From Smallanthus sonchifolius (taxonomy: Eukaryota > Streptophyta > Magnoliopsida > Asterales > Asteraceae), in the NCBI GenBank assembly GCA_023525975.1, contig CM042030.1, positions 31,366,350-31,430,349 of the forward strand: a DNA stretch of 64,000 nt, in the 5' to 3' direction. This document shows, in pieces, positions 46,613 through 58,200 of the stretch (position 1 is the first letter of the stretch; every line of letters begins with the position of its first letter). The notes under the pieces were generated by a model. The model was given only the letters and a program-made list of their open reading frames with translations, was not told the origin of the DNA and ran no database searches. A program made the translations under genes and the position numbers.

Positions 46613-47142
46613 TTCCAAGTATTGAACAAGTACTCCCCTCAGGAGAAGATAATAAGTTCGCTTCAAATCCAAACAAGCGAATTTGATATCAAGCGAACTT
46701 GATAAGTTCGCTTAAAACAAAAAAATCCGGTAAGTTCACTTACTTAATAAGTTCGCTTAAACTGAAAGAAGCGAACTTGATAAGTTCGCTTGCTAAGTTC
46801 GCCTGCAACAAATCTCAGCAAGTTCGCTTGCTTCAGCTGTAACAAACTCAGCAAGAAATTCAACCCAAACACGAACAAATATCACCTAAAATCATCATTT
46901 TTCACAGATTAGAAGGAATTTGAAGAAATTGAACAGTAGGATTTAGTATTTATGAATTAGAACACTTCTATCAGATTAATTTCATCAAAATCCACTTCAA
47001 ATCCACGATTTCAGCAGCAAAATCAACTTCAAGAACTTGAAAACTCTATGGATACAAAACTTCTAAAAATGATCAATTTCTTGTCAAATTGTACACAAAA
47101 TCGTCTCTAATCACCAAGAATCAAACACAAATCACGAGTAAA
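46613..47142 (-). other. Element C: untranslated leader with hairpin array
   Basis: The leader between primer site and gag contains GCGAAC-type inverted repeats between 46640 and 46830. Two near-perfect 21-bp units (46692-46712 and 46770-46790, stems AGCGAACTT / AAGTTCGCT) and several half-sites are visible. The rest (46830-47142) is A-rich and shows no gene. Confidence 0.8.
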
Positions 47143-47156
47143 AGCTCTGATACCAC
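47143..47156 (-). promoter_or_regulatory. Element C: primer binding site (tRNA-iMet)
   Basis: AGTGGTATCAGAGC on the minus strand lies just inside the 5' LTR edge and matches the initiator-methionine tRNA complement. Confidence 0.92.
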
Positions 47157-47157
47157 T

Positions 47158-47599
47158 TGTAGGTCCACATGGCTCATTTACAGATCGATCTCGTGACAGG
47201 ACGTCTCGATATCATGGAGTGCGGAATCCTTCGTGTTAACGTATGTATACGAATTGACAATAGAAACAGCATGTAAATAAACTTTCTCTTTGTATTCCAC
47301 CAAACATAGATTTTACAAGATTTACTGAATACAATCAATTCAGTCCTTACTTAATAGAATCTGTAAACACCTATTTATGTTCGCCTCAAATAGACTAGGA
47401 AAACTTAACAAGTTCGTCTCACATGAGACTAGGTGAACTTAACAAGTTCGCCTCTAATAGGCTAGGCGAACTAGACAAGTTCGCCTCTAGCAGAACTTGT
47501 TCTATCACTTAGACAAAATCTATACAATTACATAAAAACATAAAGACAATAAGACCTAAACTATTACAAAGCTTTTGTCATACATTCTATGTCCTAACA
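47158..47599 (-). repeat. Element C: 5' LTR
   Basis: The 442-bp LTR starts TGTAGGTCCAC and ends CCTAACA. It holds three hairpin units (about 47402-47500). The TATA stretch at about 47381-47390 is altered relative to the left LTR (ACATAAATAG in place of TCTATAAATAG) and the adjacent hairpin is partly deleted, which may have crippled this promoter. Confidence 0.94.
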
Positions 47600-48429
47600 A
47601 ATGTCACCGGATAAGAGATTTCACAACCATTGATCAAGGTCAAAATAACATAAAACTTCACGTGACACGAACAACGCTACTTCTGACAATATGACAGGAA
47701 CACTTATATATAAGAAGTACCAGCGGCGTATCCACCATGCCCTTATCATATCACATTAGTTTCGTTATTATATATCATGATAGGTTTTATGTCATAACAC
47801 AAGACATAATTCACTATATTTTCCATGCGCTGACTTTTATAATTACGTGTGCACCCGTAATTACTCAAATCGTCACATGGTCCTTATATATCATCCCATT
47901 GTGTGTGGGCCAAGAGGGGACACAAAATCACTTAATTCATAACTATTGTTTTCACATATGTGTTGCTAACAAACAACTATGTCCATAGATAATAAAATCA
48001 ATCAAGGAATAAAAGAATAACAATGTTGCATGACCCCAAGGTTGTCCTAGGTAGATGGCATAATCCTCAAGATTACCCATAAAGTTTATAGCTCACTCGT
48101 GTTTGAACAAGAATACGTCAAACCCTGAGTAGTTCTTATAGCAATCAACTTTCATGGATAAGATGAATAGTCATGCCTCATGTATAACGTAGACAATCAA
48201 TTGCAAACAATCGAGTTTCATGTATAATGTAAACAATCAATTTTTCAAATAATCAAGTTTCGTGTATAATGTAAACAATCGAGTCTTATGGATAATGCGA
48301 ACAATCAAATGTAAATAACCGAATCTCACGAGTAACGTAAACCATCGAATTTCGTAGGTGATCGAGCTTTGTGGACAAGCGTGTTGCTCGACGTTCATGT
48401 ACAATGTGGGTAGTCGAGTTTTAAATTTT
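47600..48429 (-). other. Element F internal remnant: AATGT copy, GTGCAC hairpin and degenerate repeats
   Basis: After the AATGT duplication (47600-47604) F resumes. A stem-loop (TAATTACG / CGTAATTA, 47840-47863) has the same TGTGCACC loop, in plus-strand reading, as E's leader hairpin. Between about 48150 and 48420, phrases such as TGTATAATGTAAACAATCGAG recur irregularly. I see no gene. Confidence 0.6.
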
Positions 48430-48721
48430 TAAATTCGTCGATGCTTATATGAATAGCTAACGCCCATGGGAAATGATTCATCTTCTCGAAGTTAGCTAGT
48501 AAGCTCATACATTTCCAAAGGTGCAGGATAAGGGGGTTCAAATTGGCGAACAAGGAAGTACATGGTAGATCTTCGGTGAACACATTCGGAAAGTTTCGTA
48601 TGGTAGAAATGTCTTGATTGCTCGCCGCATGAGCTAAAAGGCTACATAATTCTCGTGTAAGTATCCTTGGGATACGGTACAAGATATGGGTTTCAAGCCT
48701 ACTAGAAAAACTCCTCTTCAA
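48430..48721 (-). pseudogene. Element F: decayed protease-RT junction of gypsy pol
   Basis: The minus strand gives LCSLLAHAASNQDISTIRNF then PNVFTEDLPC, equivalent to FLAHIVD and [16 protein letters not shown] in element E. The following part resembles the start of RT in shifted frames. Most of gag and pol is missing, so F has a large internal deletion. A short G10 run lies just upstream near 48750. Confidence 0.75.
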
Positions 48722-48987
48722 GGTTTTACAATGTGCTACTCAATAGAAGGGGGGGGGGTTGGAATGCACTTCTAAAAACTAGCAATTTTGGCGTGATGTT
48801 TGGGTAACCTTGATGATAATATAACGGATGTATTTTATGCTTGCAATATGAAATCAACGAGTAATGGAATTCACATAAGATAACTATAAGATAAAATTTA
48901 ATACTGAATGATAAAATGTCAAACACTTATTCCAAATATATAGTAACGGGTTCAAATTAAATTTAAAAACAAAAATAGAAAATCCGG

Positions 48988-49566
48988 CTAACGTCTCAAG
49001 TAGCTTTCCACCAGGAAGCAGATGAGCACCAAGATGAACATCGTTATAGTTACTCGTTTTGAAAATCGGGCCTTGGCTCTAGCTATTTCCATACGAGCAT
49101 CAAATATCTCCATGTCTCATTCCATCATGTCTAGTTGGGTACCTAAATTTGCAATTAGGTCCTCCTGGTACCGCACTTAACCCAATAGGCCATCTATCTG
49201 TTGACCTAGCAGGTAGTGCCTTAACTCATACTCCATTCTCTGCCTCAGAAACTCTGTGGATCTCACATATTGGTGAGCGGAATCGGCTGGAACTCCTATA
49301 GCACTGGCAGGTTCCATAGTTTGCCTTGTCCTTGGGTTTGGGTGGTCTGGGTCAGGTGCTAGATAAGGGTCTCTCAGTGGGGGTGGTTAAGATGCTCGGA
49401 GTCTCAAACCCGTGCTCTTAAGCGAATCTGCCATGTGGTCAAACATGGATCTGGCAGCTGGTTATGCCGGTGAACGGTTGATTGGTGAAGGGGATCCGAA
49501 GTCTTCCTCCTGCTCAGACTCTGTTTCAGGGTGATATTCCGGGGAGTGAGGAGGGTAAGTGCCCAT
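48988..49566 (-). pseudogene. Element F: accessory ORF with C-terminal membrane segment (four in-frame stops)
   Basis: From ATG 49566 to TAG 48988 one frame of 193 codons, stop included, stays in register, interrupted by four stops (three TAA, one TGA). These could derive from CAA/CGA by C-to-T change. It begins MGTYPPHSPEYHPETESEQE, an acidic proline-rich start. Further on it reads YVRSTEFLRQRMEYELRHYL, a likely helix or coiled coil. It ends with basic residues (ARAKARFSKR) followed by VTITMFILVLICFLVESYL, a clear hydrophobic anchor, then RR and stop. It lies just inside the primer site, where gag would normally be. I do not recognise the family. The preserved frame suggests it was once a gene. 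Confidence 0.6.
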
Positions 49567-50310
49567 GTCTAGCCTGAAAAGAAAAAGGTCGTCAGTGATA
49601 AATAAACGCTTAATGTTAAGTACAAAGGTTTTCATGAGTTTAAAATTTGACTAGTCATAACACTGAGTTCTCATAATAGTATGTTAGGAGTAACACTTGA
49701 CCTATAAGTAGTGTACTCACAAAGAGAATTCCCAGGAAGGAGAGGTGGGTCACAAGGGACACACTTAAGTACCTAGTCTTTCCTTAGTCAGAATCTTTCA
49801 TGGACCTACACCCACTCTTCCAGTCATCATGTACCATTAACACTATTATTTGAAATCATGGTTATGATGATAATCATCATGGATTGTGTCTTGTGCCTCA
49901 AAGGTGAGCTTCATCTATTCAAGCAGCTTCCTTTCCTTGAATGGTAAGGTATATGGGTTTAAATTTCTCACAAGTGATGATAAGGATGACATAATTCTCA
50001 AGGCATAAGGATGAAGGGGTGTAAGGACTTGGCTAGGAATAAGTGTATGATACAGTAATACTTAGGATAGCATTTAGTGTAATCAAAATACGAAATGAGT
50101 AGACTAAGTAAATATTGTAGAAAATAAGGTATCACATAGGTAGCAATTAATGTAAACACAAGAGATATCAAATAACATGGCTCATAAGATAACATGTATT
50201 GTGGCATGTAATATAACACATATGACGACATGTAGGATAATCACACAAGGGGTATCCTAAGGTTATAGACTAGGTCATTGGTTTCTAATAACCTAATTCC
50301 CTATAACCAT
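49567..50310 (-). other. Element F: leader between primer site and accessory ORF
   Basis: This AT-rich leader resembles the leader of E near the primer site (CCCTATAACCATGGCTC shared by both). No gene is visible. The ORF at 49998-50231 is a run of repeats rich in Tyr and Leu without a recognisable pattern. Confidence 0.6.
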
Positions 50311-50326
50311 GGCTCCGATATCAATC
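50311..50326 (-). promoter_or_regulatory. Element F: degraded primer binding site
   Basis: TTGATATCGGAGCC on the minus strand differs at two positions from the TTGGTATCAGAGCC of element E and directly precedes the LTR start at 50327. Confidence 0.8.
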
Positions 50327-51186
50327 TGTCACACCCCAACCGACGACGGAATACGTTGGGGCGAACATGGAGATTGTTCATAAGCACATGATCAAACTAA
50401 AGTTTCATATATTAATTAAATCCAAATTTCCATAACACTTTTTCAAACAAAACATGTACAAACATACAAGAGAAACAAAGTACACCAACAATGTTCAATT
50501 TATTATTTAACTAAGTCCTCAATCCTATGTGTAACCTCTTGTACATGATCTCAAATGTTAGTACCTGAAACATGATGAAAACAAGGTCAACTAAAAATAG
50601 TTGGTGAGCATACATAGGTTTTGACACTTCAAATAGTTTCCAAATGTTGTGTACGATTCATATGAAGCATGGTTTAATAAGGCAATTATGGAGAACCACT
50701 ATAGTTAAAACTGGGTCGTACAATCAATCCTTGTGACTGCAGGGCATAACACTTAATGTTATCCTAATGTAATGTTGGCAGCAATCACCCTACCTGGGTG
50801 GGTTGGTCAGACATAATAGATCTATCATTGTTACCGTCGGCTTGTACAGAGTTAATGAATGCACTTGCACTTATGTATCTAATTGTAGTTTTAACACATA
50901 GTGTTCAAGCATAAGGCATAAATTGCACACATGTTCATGATGTTTGAATTGTATAAACTACAAATAGTTTGAATGTAATCATGTTCCACCCCAAAAGTGT
51001 AAAAATGTAAAAGGGGCTATGTAAACTCACTTGTAATATGTAGCTTGGAAATCACACGAACAAGTTGTTGCACAAGTGTCTAGCTAACCACATGGTTAAC
51101 CTATGATTTAATGATATATTTGTATCAATGATGTGTTCACATGACTAAAGAATGTTCTAATGTACAAAGGGAATGGGTGTGGGTGT
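50327..51186 (-). repeat. Element F: 5' LTR, left part (cut by element G)
   Basis: The LTR starts TGTCACACCCCAACCGACG, matching 16538 onward. It carries a single copy of the region that is tandemly repeated in the other LTR, plus an intact splice acceptor and donor. It is interrupted at 51186 by element G. The remainder lies beyond the window. Confidence 0.9.
50565..51030 (-). other. Element F 5' LTR: putative LTR intron
   Basis: Donor ATTACAA|GTGAGTTTAC (intron starts 51030) and acceptor CATGTTTCAG|GTAC (50565/50564) on the minus strand enclose 466 bp. In the expanded LTR at 16.5-23.4 kb all seven corresponding donor sites read ATGAGT and the acceptor region is missing. Confidence 0.55.
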
Positions 51187-51457
51187 TGTCACACCCCCAA
51201 ATTCTACTAACGGAGTTTTACCATTTTGGAAGGTGACAAACCATGATCTCAGACATCAATTACTTCAAACGACACTATATGGGACTTGAAATGTAATAAC
51301 ATAAAAGATCAAGGTTCAGAGTAAATATGCGAAAGCGTTAAACGAAAGTAAATGCGCCCAAATCCAAATACAAATAAAACATAGATTGTTTGATAGATAG
51401 ATAATTTGAATGTAATCCAAGACATATGCATGACTTAACGTGATCATGAGTGCCAAC

Positions 51458-51932
51458 CTGAGAAATCATGTAAGAAAACGAGTCAACACTAGGTTGGTGA
51501 GTTCACATGTTTCAATAACATAGTAAAGCGCTTGCAGATTATGTACATTCCAATATGCATATCTACAGGTAGCTAACCAACGTTCCTATTTTGCTAAAGC
51601 GTTCGTAATCGAAGCTGACATGTGTTTGTTTGTTTGCCTCCAGCCAGGTCTATCAACTCTGACTAATGTGATTAGGCTAATATTTCACCCGTTCGACCTC
51701 CAATCGAGTTAGCGCGACTAAAGCGGCTGGGGCTTGTCAAGCATCAGTAGTACTACTAAACATTACCACGCTAAGATCCATATTAACGGTACGATGTGAG
51801 TGTGAGGACTTTTAGTGATAGTTGCAATACGCTTAGCCCCAACAGTGATATCATATGACGTACCATAATCAAAGATAGTTTGCATGTTTTCTCCCCCAAA
51901 TTAAAACAGTAAAAAGGGGCCATGAAACTCAC
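51458..51932 (-). other. Element G LTR: putative LTR intron
   Basis: Donor ACTCAG|GTGAGTTTC (51933/51932) and acceptor GATTTCTCAG|GTTGGC (51458/51457) on the minus strand enclose 475 bp. The motif ACTCACCAACCTAGTGTTGAC before the acceptor is nearly shared with A, E and F. Confidence 0.6.
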
Positions 51933-52757
51933 CTGAGTTTGAGTAGTGGTTGGATTACACCGGAAAAGGTTGGAACCACAAATGTAAGCCTCGGACGACT
52001 TACGTAAGCCCTAGAATTATAAACACATAAATTAGGGTCATACGAGGTTTGTGACGACGACATGGAAGATTGAACGTCTTAACGCATTCTAAGGATTAAT
52101 GAGTAGACGATCGTGTCTACGGGAATATAGATTCTTTAATATAAATTATTAAGATCAATGTGTTACGTTTCATAAGATTAACCAAATAAATTCCTACGTT
52201 TCAGTCGTTTACAAAAGTTTGCAAAATAATATAATTTAATATATTATTTAAATAATATTAAATAAATAAATAAATTCCTACGTTTGAGTCGTTTACAAAA
52301 GTTTTCAAAATAATATAATTTAATATATTATTTTTAGGTTCATAAGATTAACCAAATAATCATTTGTGTGGAAAAATAATAAATATATTATTTTTAATCG
52401 AGTATATAAACGTGGGTAAATAATATAACAGTTATATTATTAATTAGTTTAAAAAGTCACACGAGGTAATTAAACGAGGTGAAATAATATAAATTATATA
52501 TTATTTTATAACATTAGTTACAGGTTGAAAATAATATAAACATATTATTTTATACAAAGTTATGGTTTGAAAATAATATAAATATACTATTTTTAAAAGT
52601 GGGAATAATAATAAAAATAGCTTATGAAACCAAACCTGAGCCTACGGGTGATTTACGAGGTTAAAACACGTTAATATATTAATATAATAATATGGGTATT
52701 GGTTTTATATTAAAAATATTAATTAAACATCGATTTAAAATAAAACAGGGGTGGGGA

Positions 52758-52809
52758 GACTCGAACCCGGGTCTCCTCCCCATCAACACACACATAACCA
52801 GTCCGCCCA
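52758..52809 (-). other. Element G LTR: tRNA-like A box and B box
   Basis: TGGGCGGACTGGTTA (52809-52795) resembles the A box and GGTTCGAGTC (52767-52758) matches the B box on the minus strand, about 28 nt apart. Confidence 0.55.
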
Positions 52810-53018
52810 CTTGGGTCATCGCAAATATAACCGGGTCAGAAATCTTTTAACAAGCAACGTTCCTGTGGTCTCTTCCCCTATCGTGACCCGTCCCCAAATC
52901 TAGTCCCAATCCCATCGATTTCAATCGTGATAGAGAAAAGGATCATAGAGGTTTTGTAAATCGGTGCATGGCGAGTATGTGTGTGGATTTAATTTGAAAA
53001 TCATCAAGTTTACAATCG

Positions 53019-53026
53019 TTTTATAG
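53019..53026 (-). promoter_or_regulatory. Element G LTR: TATA box
   Basis: CTATAAAA on the minus strand lies upstream of the tRNA-like pair, as in E and F. Confidence 0.45.
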
Positions 53027-54027
53027 ACGATTCAGTCGTCAAAACCCTAGGTATGAACAAGGAATTGATTTGATCCATTCTGATATTAAAAGATGTTGGA
53101 TTCATAGGGCTTTCACTAAACGAATGATTGGGAATCTGAATATGTGATTTAATCGTATTGAGGTTGTGTTTAAGATCAAAACCCCCAATCTGTCATATGA
53201 ACAAATCCTAGGATCTGGATCTTACACAATTCGATGTTGTAAATCTGAATTAGGTAAGGTTTTCAAAGAGTGTGGAATTGCGAATCTAAGCATATTATTT
53301 AATTGGATTAAGGTTACGTTTTAGTTAGGGTTCGATCAAACCGGTTTATGATGAACCCTAGAATCGGGATGTTGATCAAATTGGTGTTGTAAGCCTCAAT
53401 TGACATAGTGCTTTCATTCTAGAGATAAAAACGAAACGAATGGCGTAATAAATTACCAGAATGAATGTTAATTCAGTAGGGTTCGACTAAAACAATTGTC
53501 GACGGTGACGGGGTTGATCTCCGACGACTTCGGACTTGAATCCGGTTGAATTGGAATGCGTAGAACAACTATAGAGGTGCGATTAAGGTGTGTGTACGCT
53601 AGATTTGTGAAAGTAATACAAGAATTCATCGAATTTGTTGGTTTTTGATAAAGAGGTCGACGATTTCAGTTTATTTCTCATTATTGGAATTAATTCGCGA
53701 TTGATGAAGCTGTTAATTATCCTAATGATGATTGTTAATGACATGAACGATTTCAGTTACAAAATTAAACAAAAATCGATCGTGGGATTTGAATTTCTGA
53801 ATCAAAGTTAGCGACTTTGACTTTTAAAAGTCAACAGGAACCCAATGCACTCAATTTTGACTTTACGAAGTCAACAAAATTTAGTTTGAGTTAATTACAG
53901 GTTTAGTCCTTGTGTTTTCCATACATTTAGGTTTGAATAAAGGCAGAATTAGTCCATGAGATTTGAATTGAGTTAAATAAGTTAGGATTTAATGGAAGTT
54001 AGTAATGGAGTTAGTCTAAAAAGTCCG

Positions 54028-54138
54028 GATTGTCACATCATCCCCTAGTTGAAAGAATTTTCGTCCTGAAAACTAAGATAAAAAAAATTAGGATGTCACA
54101 TCATCCCCTAGTTGAAAGAATTTTTGTCCCGAAAAATT
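54028..54138 (-). repeat. Element G: duplicated LTR edge, PPT and hairpin (about 62-bp tandem repeat)
   Basis: The phrase TGTCACATCATCCCCTAGTT occurs at 54031 and again at 54094. Each is followed by AAAGAATTTT and a small hairpin (54058-54072; 54119-54138). The LTR end, polypurine tract and pre-PPT hairpin were thus duplicated in tandem. Confidence 0.88.
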
Positions 54139-54148
54139 GAATAGTACC

Positions 54149-54658
54149 TTAAGAGTTTGACACGGATTGCTTGAACAGATGAGGATACTTGCGCATCATC
54201 TGATCCTCGCGCTCCAATGTGAATTCTAGTCCGCGTTTTGAGTTCCAACGAACTCTGACAATAGGGATTTTACTGCGTTTGAGCGTTTTGATTTCCCTAT
54301 CCATGATTTGTACCGGTTCTTCAATGAAACACAATTGTTCATCAATGTGTAGTTCCTCAAGAGGAACCGCGAGTGTCTCGTCTGCTAGACATTTCTTTAA
54401 GTTTGAGACATGAAAGACATCGTGTACACCACTAAGTCCTTCAGTCGGCGTAGCTCTTTTGACGGTCACGAGCTGCCGCCATACGGTTTTGGATTTGAAC
54501 AATCTTTTCAGATGTTTCGAATACAAGTTCGGGACCCGTAAGTTGGCTATACCCAACTTCAGCCTAACAGATAGGAGATCGGCATTTACGTCCATACAAT
54601 GCCTCGAATGGTGCTGCCTTGATGCTAGTGTGATAACTGTTGTTGTAGGAGAACTCCA
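54149..54658 (-). pseudogene. Element G: integrase C-terminus and chromodomain-like tail
   Basis: On the minus strand from 54658 the reading is [20 protein letters not shown] and GRKCRSPIC followed by a stop. [15 protein letters not shown] and RQKSYAD come next. A deletion removes the [13 protein letters not shown] block and joins to LSGVHDVFHVSNLKKCLADE and VRVRWNSKRGLEFTLERE, ending YPHLFKQ. It is a decayed gypsy pol end of the same lineage as E. Element D inserted at 54659 and cuts off the rest. Confidence 0.88.
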
Positions 54659-55188
54659 TGTAGGCCTCTCGGGTATGGCAGATCGTCACATGCAAGTGGG
54701 TCTACTAGTCGAACCGGGTGCGGAATGCCCGTGACTAGGTGGAGAGTCAAACTAAACAAAGTAAACCAACAAGAGAATCACTTTAAACGTTCTTTGTATT
54801 ATAAACACTTGAAGGTTATAGAGAAAAACACTGAATTTACAATCTGCGTATTTGCGTTTATGCCTGCGTACTTAACTTCTGCCAACCTATCCTACTTATA
54901 CCTGACCTGATGCCTGCGCACTTATCAAGTGCGCAGGGCAAAATGCTCTTGCGTACTTAACAAGTACGCAAAGGTATTCTTGCGTACTTGCTAAGTACGC
55001 ATGAGCTTTCTCCTGTGCACATGTAAGTGCGCAAAACACTTAGTAAGAAATGCAACATTCAATATGTAAAAGTAAATACAACTCGATAAACTAATACATA
55101 AAGACTCTTACATACAAAGACAATTACAGACATGAAAATACAAACTAAGACTTTATCCAGAGTGTTGTCACAGGAAAGTGCTTCAACA
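54659..55188 (-). repeat. Element D: 3' LTR
   Basis: The 530-bp LTR runs from TGTAGGCCTCTC to GTGCTTCAACA. It contains a four-unit hairpin array (54915-55034) and a TATA box (TATAAGTAGG on minus, 54900-54891) 14 bp downstream of the first unit in element sense. Confidence 0.93.
54891..55034 (-). promoter_or_regulatory. Element D LTR: hairpin array followed by TATA box
   Basis: Units start at 54915 (TGCGCACTT / AAGTGCGCA), 54950 and 54981 (TGCGTACTT / AAGTACGCA types) and 55015 (degenerate). Spacing is 35, 31 and 34 bp. GGTATAAGTAGG follows immediately in minus sense. The array would be the promoter-proximal part of U3. Confidence 0.85.
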
Positions 55189-55206
55189 AACTACCCCTTG
55201 ACAACA
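55189..55206 (-). promoter_or_regulatory. Element D: polypurine tract
   Basis: TTGTCAAGGGGTAGTT on the minus strand abuts the 3' LTR. It differs little from element C's TTGTCAAGGGGGAGTC. Confidence 0.9.
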
Positions 55207-55247
55207 GCTCGGGATCTTCGTCGTCTTCAGTCTTCAATCTTCAGTCT

Positions 55248-58200
55248 TCACAGCTGTCCATCCTTAGCTTCCATCTTCTTCTTGTAATCAAGGCAGAACT
55301 TAATCACCTTGTCATATTTAGAAGCAGGGAGCTTTGTCCATTCGTCCGTGTGGACACAGTAGCGTTCTGCTAGTACCTCCAGATCTTTCACAGAAAAGTT
55401 GATGAAGCAGACTTCATCAAAGATTCTGATCAGTTCCTTTGGCACTATGTTCCCACTTTCGGAAAGTCCCTTTCCGATGATCACAGCCTCGCCCGTTTTT
55501 GGATCTACGTACCAGTACCACATGTCACCAAGAATATCCTGAGATAACTTGCTCAGGGGAATCTTAGTTTCACATCGCACTGGCTTGTATAACAATTTCT
55601 TTAAGTGCTTCTTAGTCACAGGATGCACATCGTGCTTATCCTTGACTCTCTTGGGCACCTGAGGCTTGAACATTTCAAAGTTCCCAGATCTTGCTTCACG
55701 CTGCAGAACCACCCACAAACCCATCGCCACTGCGTGATTGGAATGACCCAGCATCTCTCGGTTTGCTAGGTTCACCAGGTCGTATTTGGGCAAGGAGCTG
55801 AACGCTTCACTGGTGGGTTTCAAGTATTGAACCCCGCCAGATCTTTTGATGGCGAACAGCTACTTGTCCTCCTCGAACCTTACAGCTAAGATCATTCCTG
55901 TTGCTCCGTGCTTGTCTATGATAGACGTCTTTTGCCACACAGGAGCTGGACCCTTTGATGAGGTAGAAGGCATGTCTGTATCTTTCGGTTCCTCTGGGTC
56001 CACAGGTTCAGGGTCAACTGAGGAGGCTTCAGTCGAGGCTTCTACATTACTAGCCTGCTCGACTGAACCTGTGTCGAGCGGAGCGTCGAAGGATGGAACT
56101 TCAAAGATCTCTCCATCTTCTAGCTTGTACTCTCCTTCCCCGTCACCCTTGGTAATCTCTATCACCACGTCTTCATCATCATCATTCCAGTCATCACCAG
56201 AGTCGATCTCTCATTCTTCTAGATTGAAGAGAGCATCGATCTGTGCTTCTTTTGAATAGTCAGGCTCTAGATATAGGATCTCATCATCAGATAAGTCCTT
56301 AAGTACTTCAGCCACTGACTTCCCTTTATCACCACCACCACCAGAGGTATCACCACCCTCTTGCTGAGTAGACTCCCCCTCAGCCATTGGAATAGCAGAG
56401 ATGGGCACAATTGCCAAAGCTTGGTGCTCACCTCCACTAGGACCGGCTTCAGGATCCTTGTCTTTATCGTCACCTTAGTCAAGTCGACTGGATGACAAGG
56501 CTCAACACCAGTGGATTTCTTTTCTTTCTCTTTCTCTTTCTCTTTCTCCCCATGAGCATCAAGCTTATTGGTCAGTTCTGCAACTAATTTGACCATCGCT
56601 TCGTGCTCTTTTATTTGTAAATCCAGCCTTAGCTCAAGTGACGTTCTGTGGCCTAGAATCATTTCATTTGTCTTCATTAATAGCTCATTCTGTGCCATTA
56701 CGTTCTTTAGTCGCTCATTAGTCCCCGTTCTCTGACTATGTAGAATCCTAACTTCATCGGCCAGTGAATTAATCTGTGCTTGTTGAGCATCAGATTCCTC
56801 CTTTGACTTCTGAATAGTCTTCAGCAGTCCAGCAACTTGGGTTTCTAGCACATCGATCCTTGCCTCATTCGGATCAGGATGCCTAGACGATGATGCTGCG
56901 GTATTATGGATAGGGGAGGAGAAGATGGTACCAAAGTCAAACCCTTGTGAGAAATCTTCATAAGTGAAGGGTTGACTTGGAGGATCAATGGTGGGTGTTG
57001 GGATTAGGGATGAGATGATGGGAGTGGGTGTTATGGTAGGGGTGATGGTGACAGACTCCGTGACAATTGGAGTAGTCACCGCCACCTGGATGGATGTTGT
57101 AGGGAGGGTCACCATCACAGGAACCTCCTCTGTGACTGTCGTGACTGCCACATCAGCTTGAACTTGTCGCCTTCTCCTCCTTCGGTACAATTGTTGTTCT
57201 GGTGGGGTAGAGGCTGAATCTGGACTGGCAGCTGGAGCTTGTACTTGCTGCACAGTCGAGACCTCTACTACCCTGGGGATAGCAACCTCTTGCCTATCTC
57301 CTCTATTCTTATGAACACGCTCTCGTCTTTGTCTTTGTAGAGCAGCGTCAGAGTCAGATGTTTGCTCATAATCGCTGCTCGAGCTTTGTCGCTTCCTTTT
57401 GGAGGACGACTCAGGTAGGGTTACCTGTGCCGATCTCCTGGGGTGTGCCTGTGATGATGCGTCATCGGAATCAGAAGAATCTGATTATGTTGCTTCTGAA
57501 TCGGATTCCTTAGCACCACCATCACCGCATTCGTCGTCTCCATCCTCAGATGATCCATCATCACTTTCATTCTCCTCATCGTGTTGTTCATGTTGCTCAT
57601 CGGAGTGTTCACTCATTTCATGTTTCGAGTCATGGTTGTACTATCTCCAGTCTTCAGGTGCCACATATGCTTCATTTAGAAGGTGGCCAAAGAGTTCTGT
57701 GTGCACAGGGGTAGGTTCTACACTGCCTGGCTTTAGAAATTGAGCAAATACTCTTTTGTCCACCCGCTTGACTTGCAGTCTCTCCCCTATAGCAGGAAGG
57801 TTTGGCAACGCGTCATTTATCAAAAGTTGCACAAACCGAGGGTATAACAAGAACCAAAACCTCTCCGCTGTGTTTATCTGGTCATTGATGGCCTTAAAGA
57901 TGTAGCGGGAGAAGTTTTAGCCCTTGTTTAGAGAAAGGCCGACCATGGCTGCTGCAAGGTCATGACCCATGGCATCTTTCCCAGCTTTCCTAGACGAGAT
58001 GCACACGATCATGACGTGGGCGAATTACCGCCATTGGTCTAATACCCACATCTTTTTATAAGAAGCATAGTCCCTCGCTCCGACGTATCCCATTCTTTGC
58101 CTCCAACACCCATCCACAAGTAGTCTGGATAAGCTGTCGGGTCGGTAGCAAGGTCTCTGAACTGCAGGACCCTTCTTATGGTATCTTCAGAAAATGTGAT

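Larger units (their letters stand above)
23797..47599 (-). mobile_element. Element C: Ty1/copia retrotransposon with extra ORF3, split by element E
   Basis: The ends are LTRs at 23797-24210 and 47158-47599, with a PPT next to the left LTR, a tRNA-iMet primer site next to the right LTR and an AATGT duplication. Removing E (34574-44989) and one AAATG leaves about 13.4 kb. The order on the minus strand is Gag, protease, integrase, RT, RNase H, a long non-coding spacer, and ORF3. Long Gag with two zinc knuckles and an extra ORF after pol suggest a Sirevirus-like lineage, which is inference. Many stops and a duplication make it inactive. Confidence 0.95.
51187..54037 (-). repeat. Element G: 3' LTR
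   Basis: The 2851-bp LTR runs from TGTCACACCCCCAAATTC to GGATTGTCACA. In element sense it has a TATA box (near 53026-53019), a tRNA-like pair (52809-52758), an AT-rich stretch, a splice donor (51933) and an acceptor (51458). It interrupts F's LTR; the neighbouring GGTGT (51182-51186) would be the target duplication, but its partner is outside the window. The AT-rich part (52140-52740) contains a near-duplicated block with AAATTCCTACGTTT near 52187 and 52270. Confidence 0.9.

Noticed and set aside
48090..48420. A regular tandem repeat in F's internal region
   Set aside because: Phrases like TGTATAATGTAAACAATC recur, but the spacing is irregular and the copies are too diverged to define a unit with confidence. 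It is mentioned only as degenerate.
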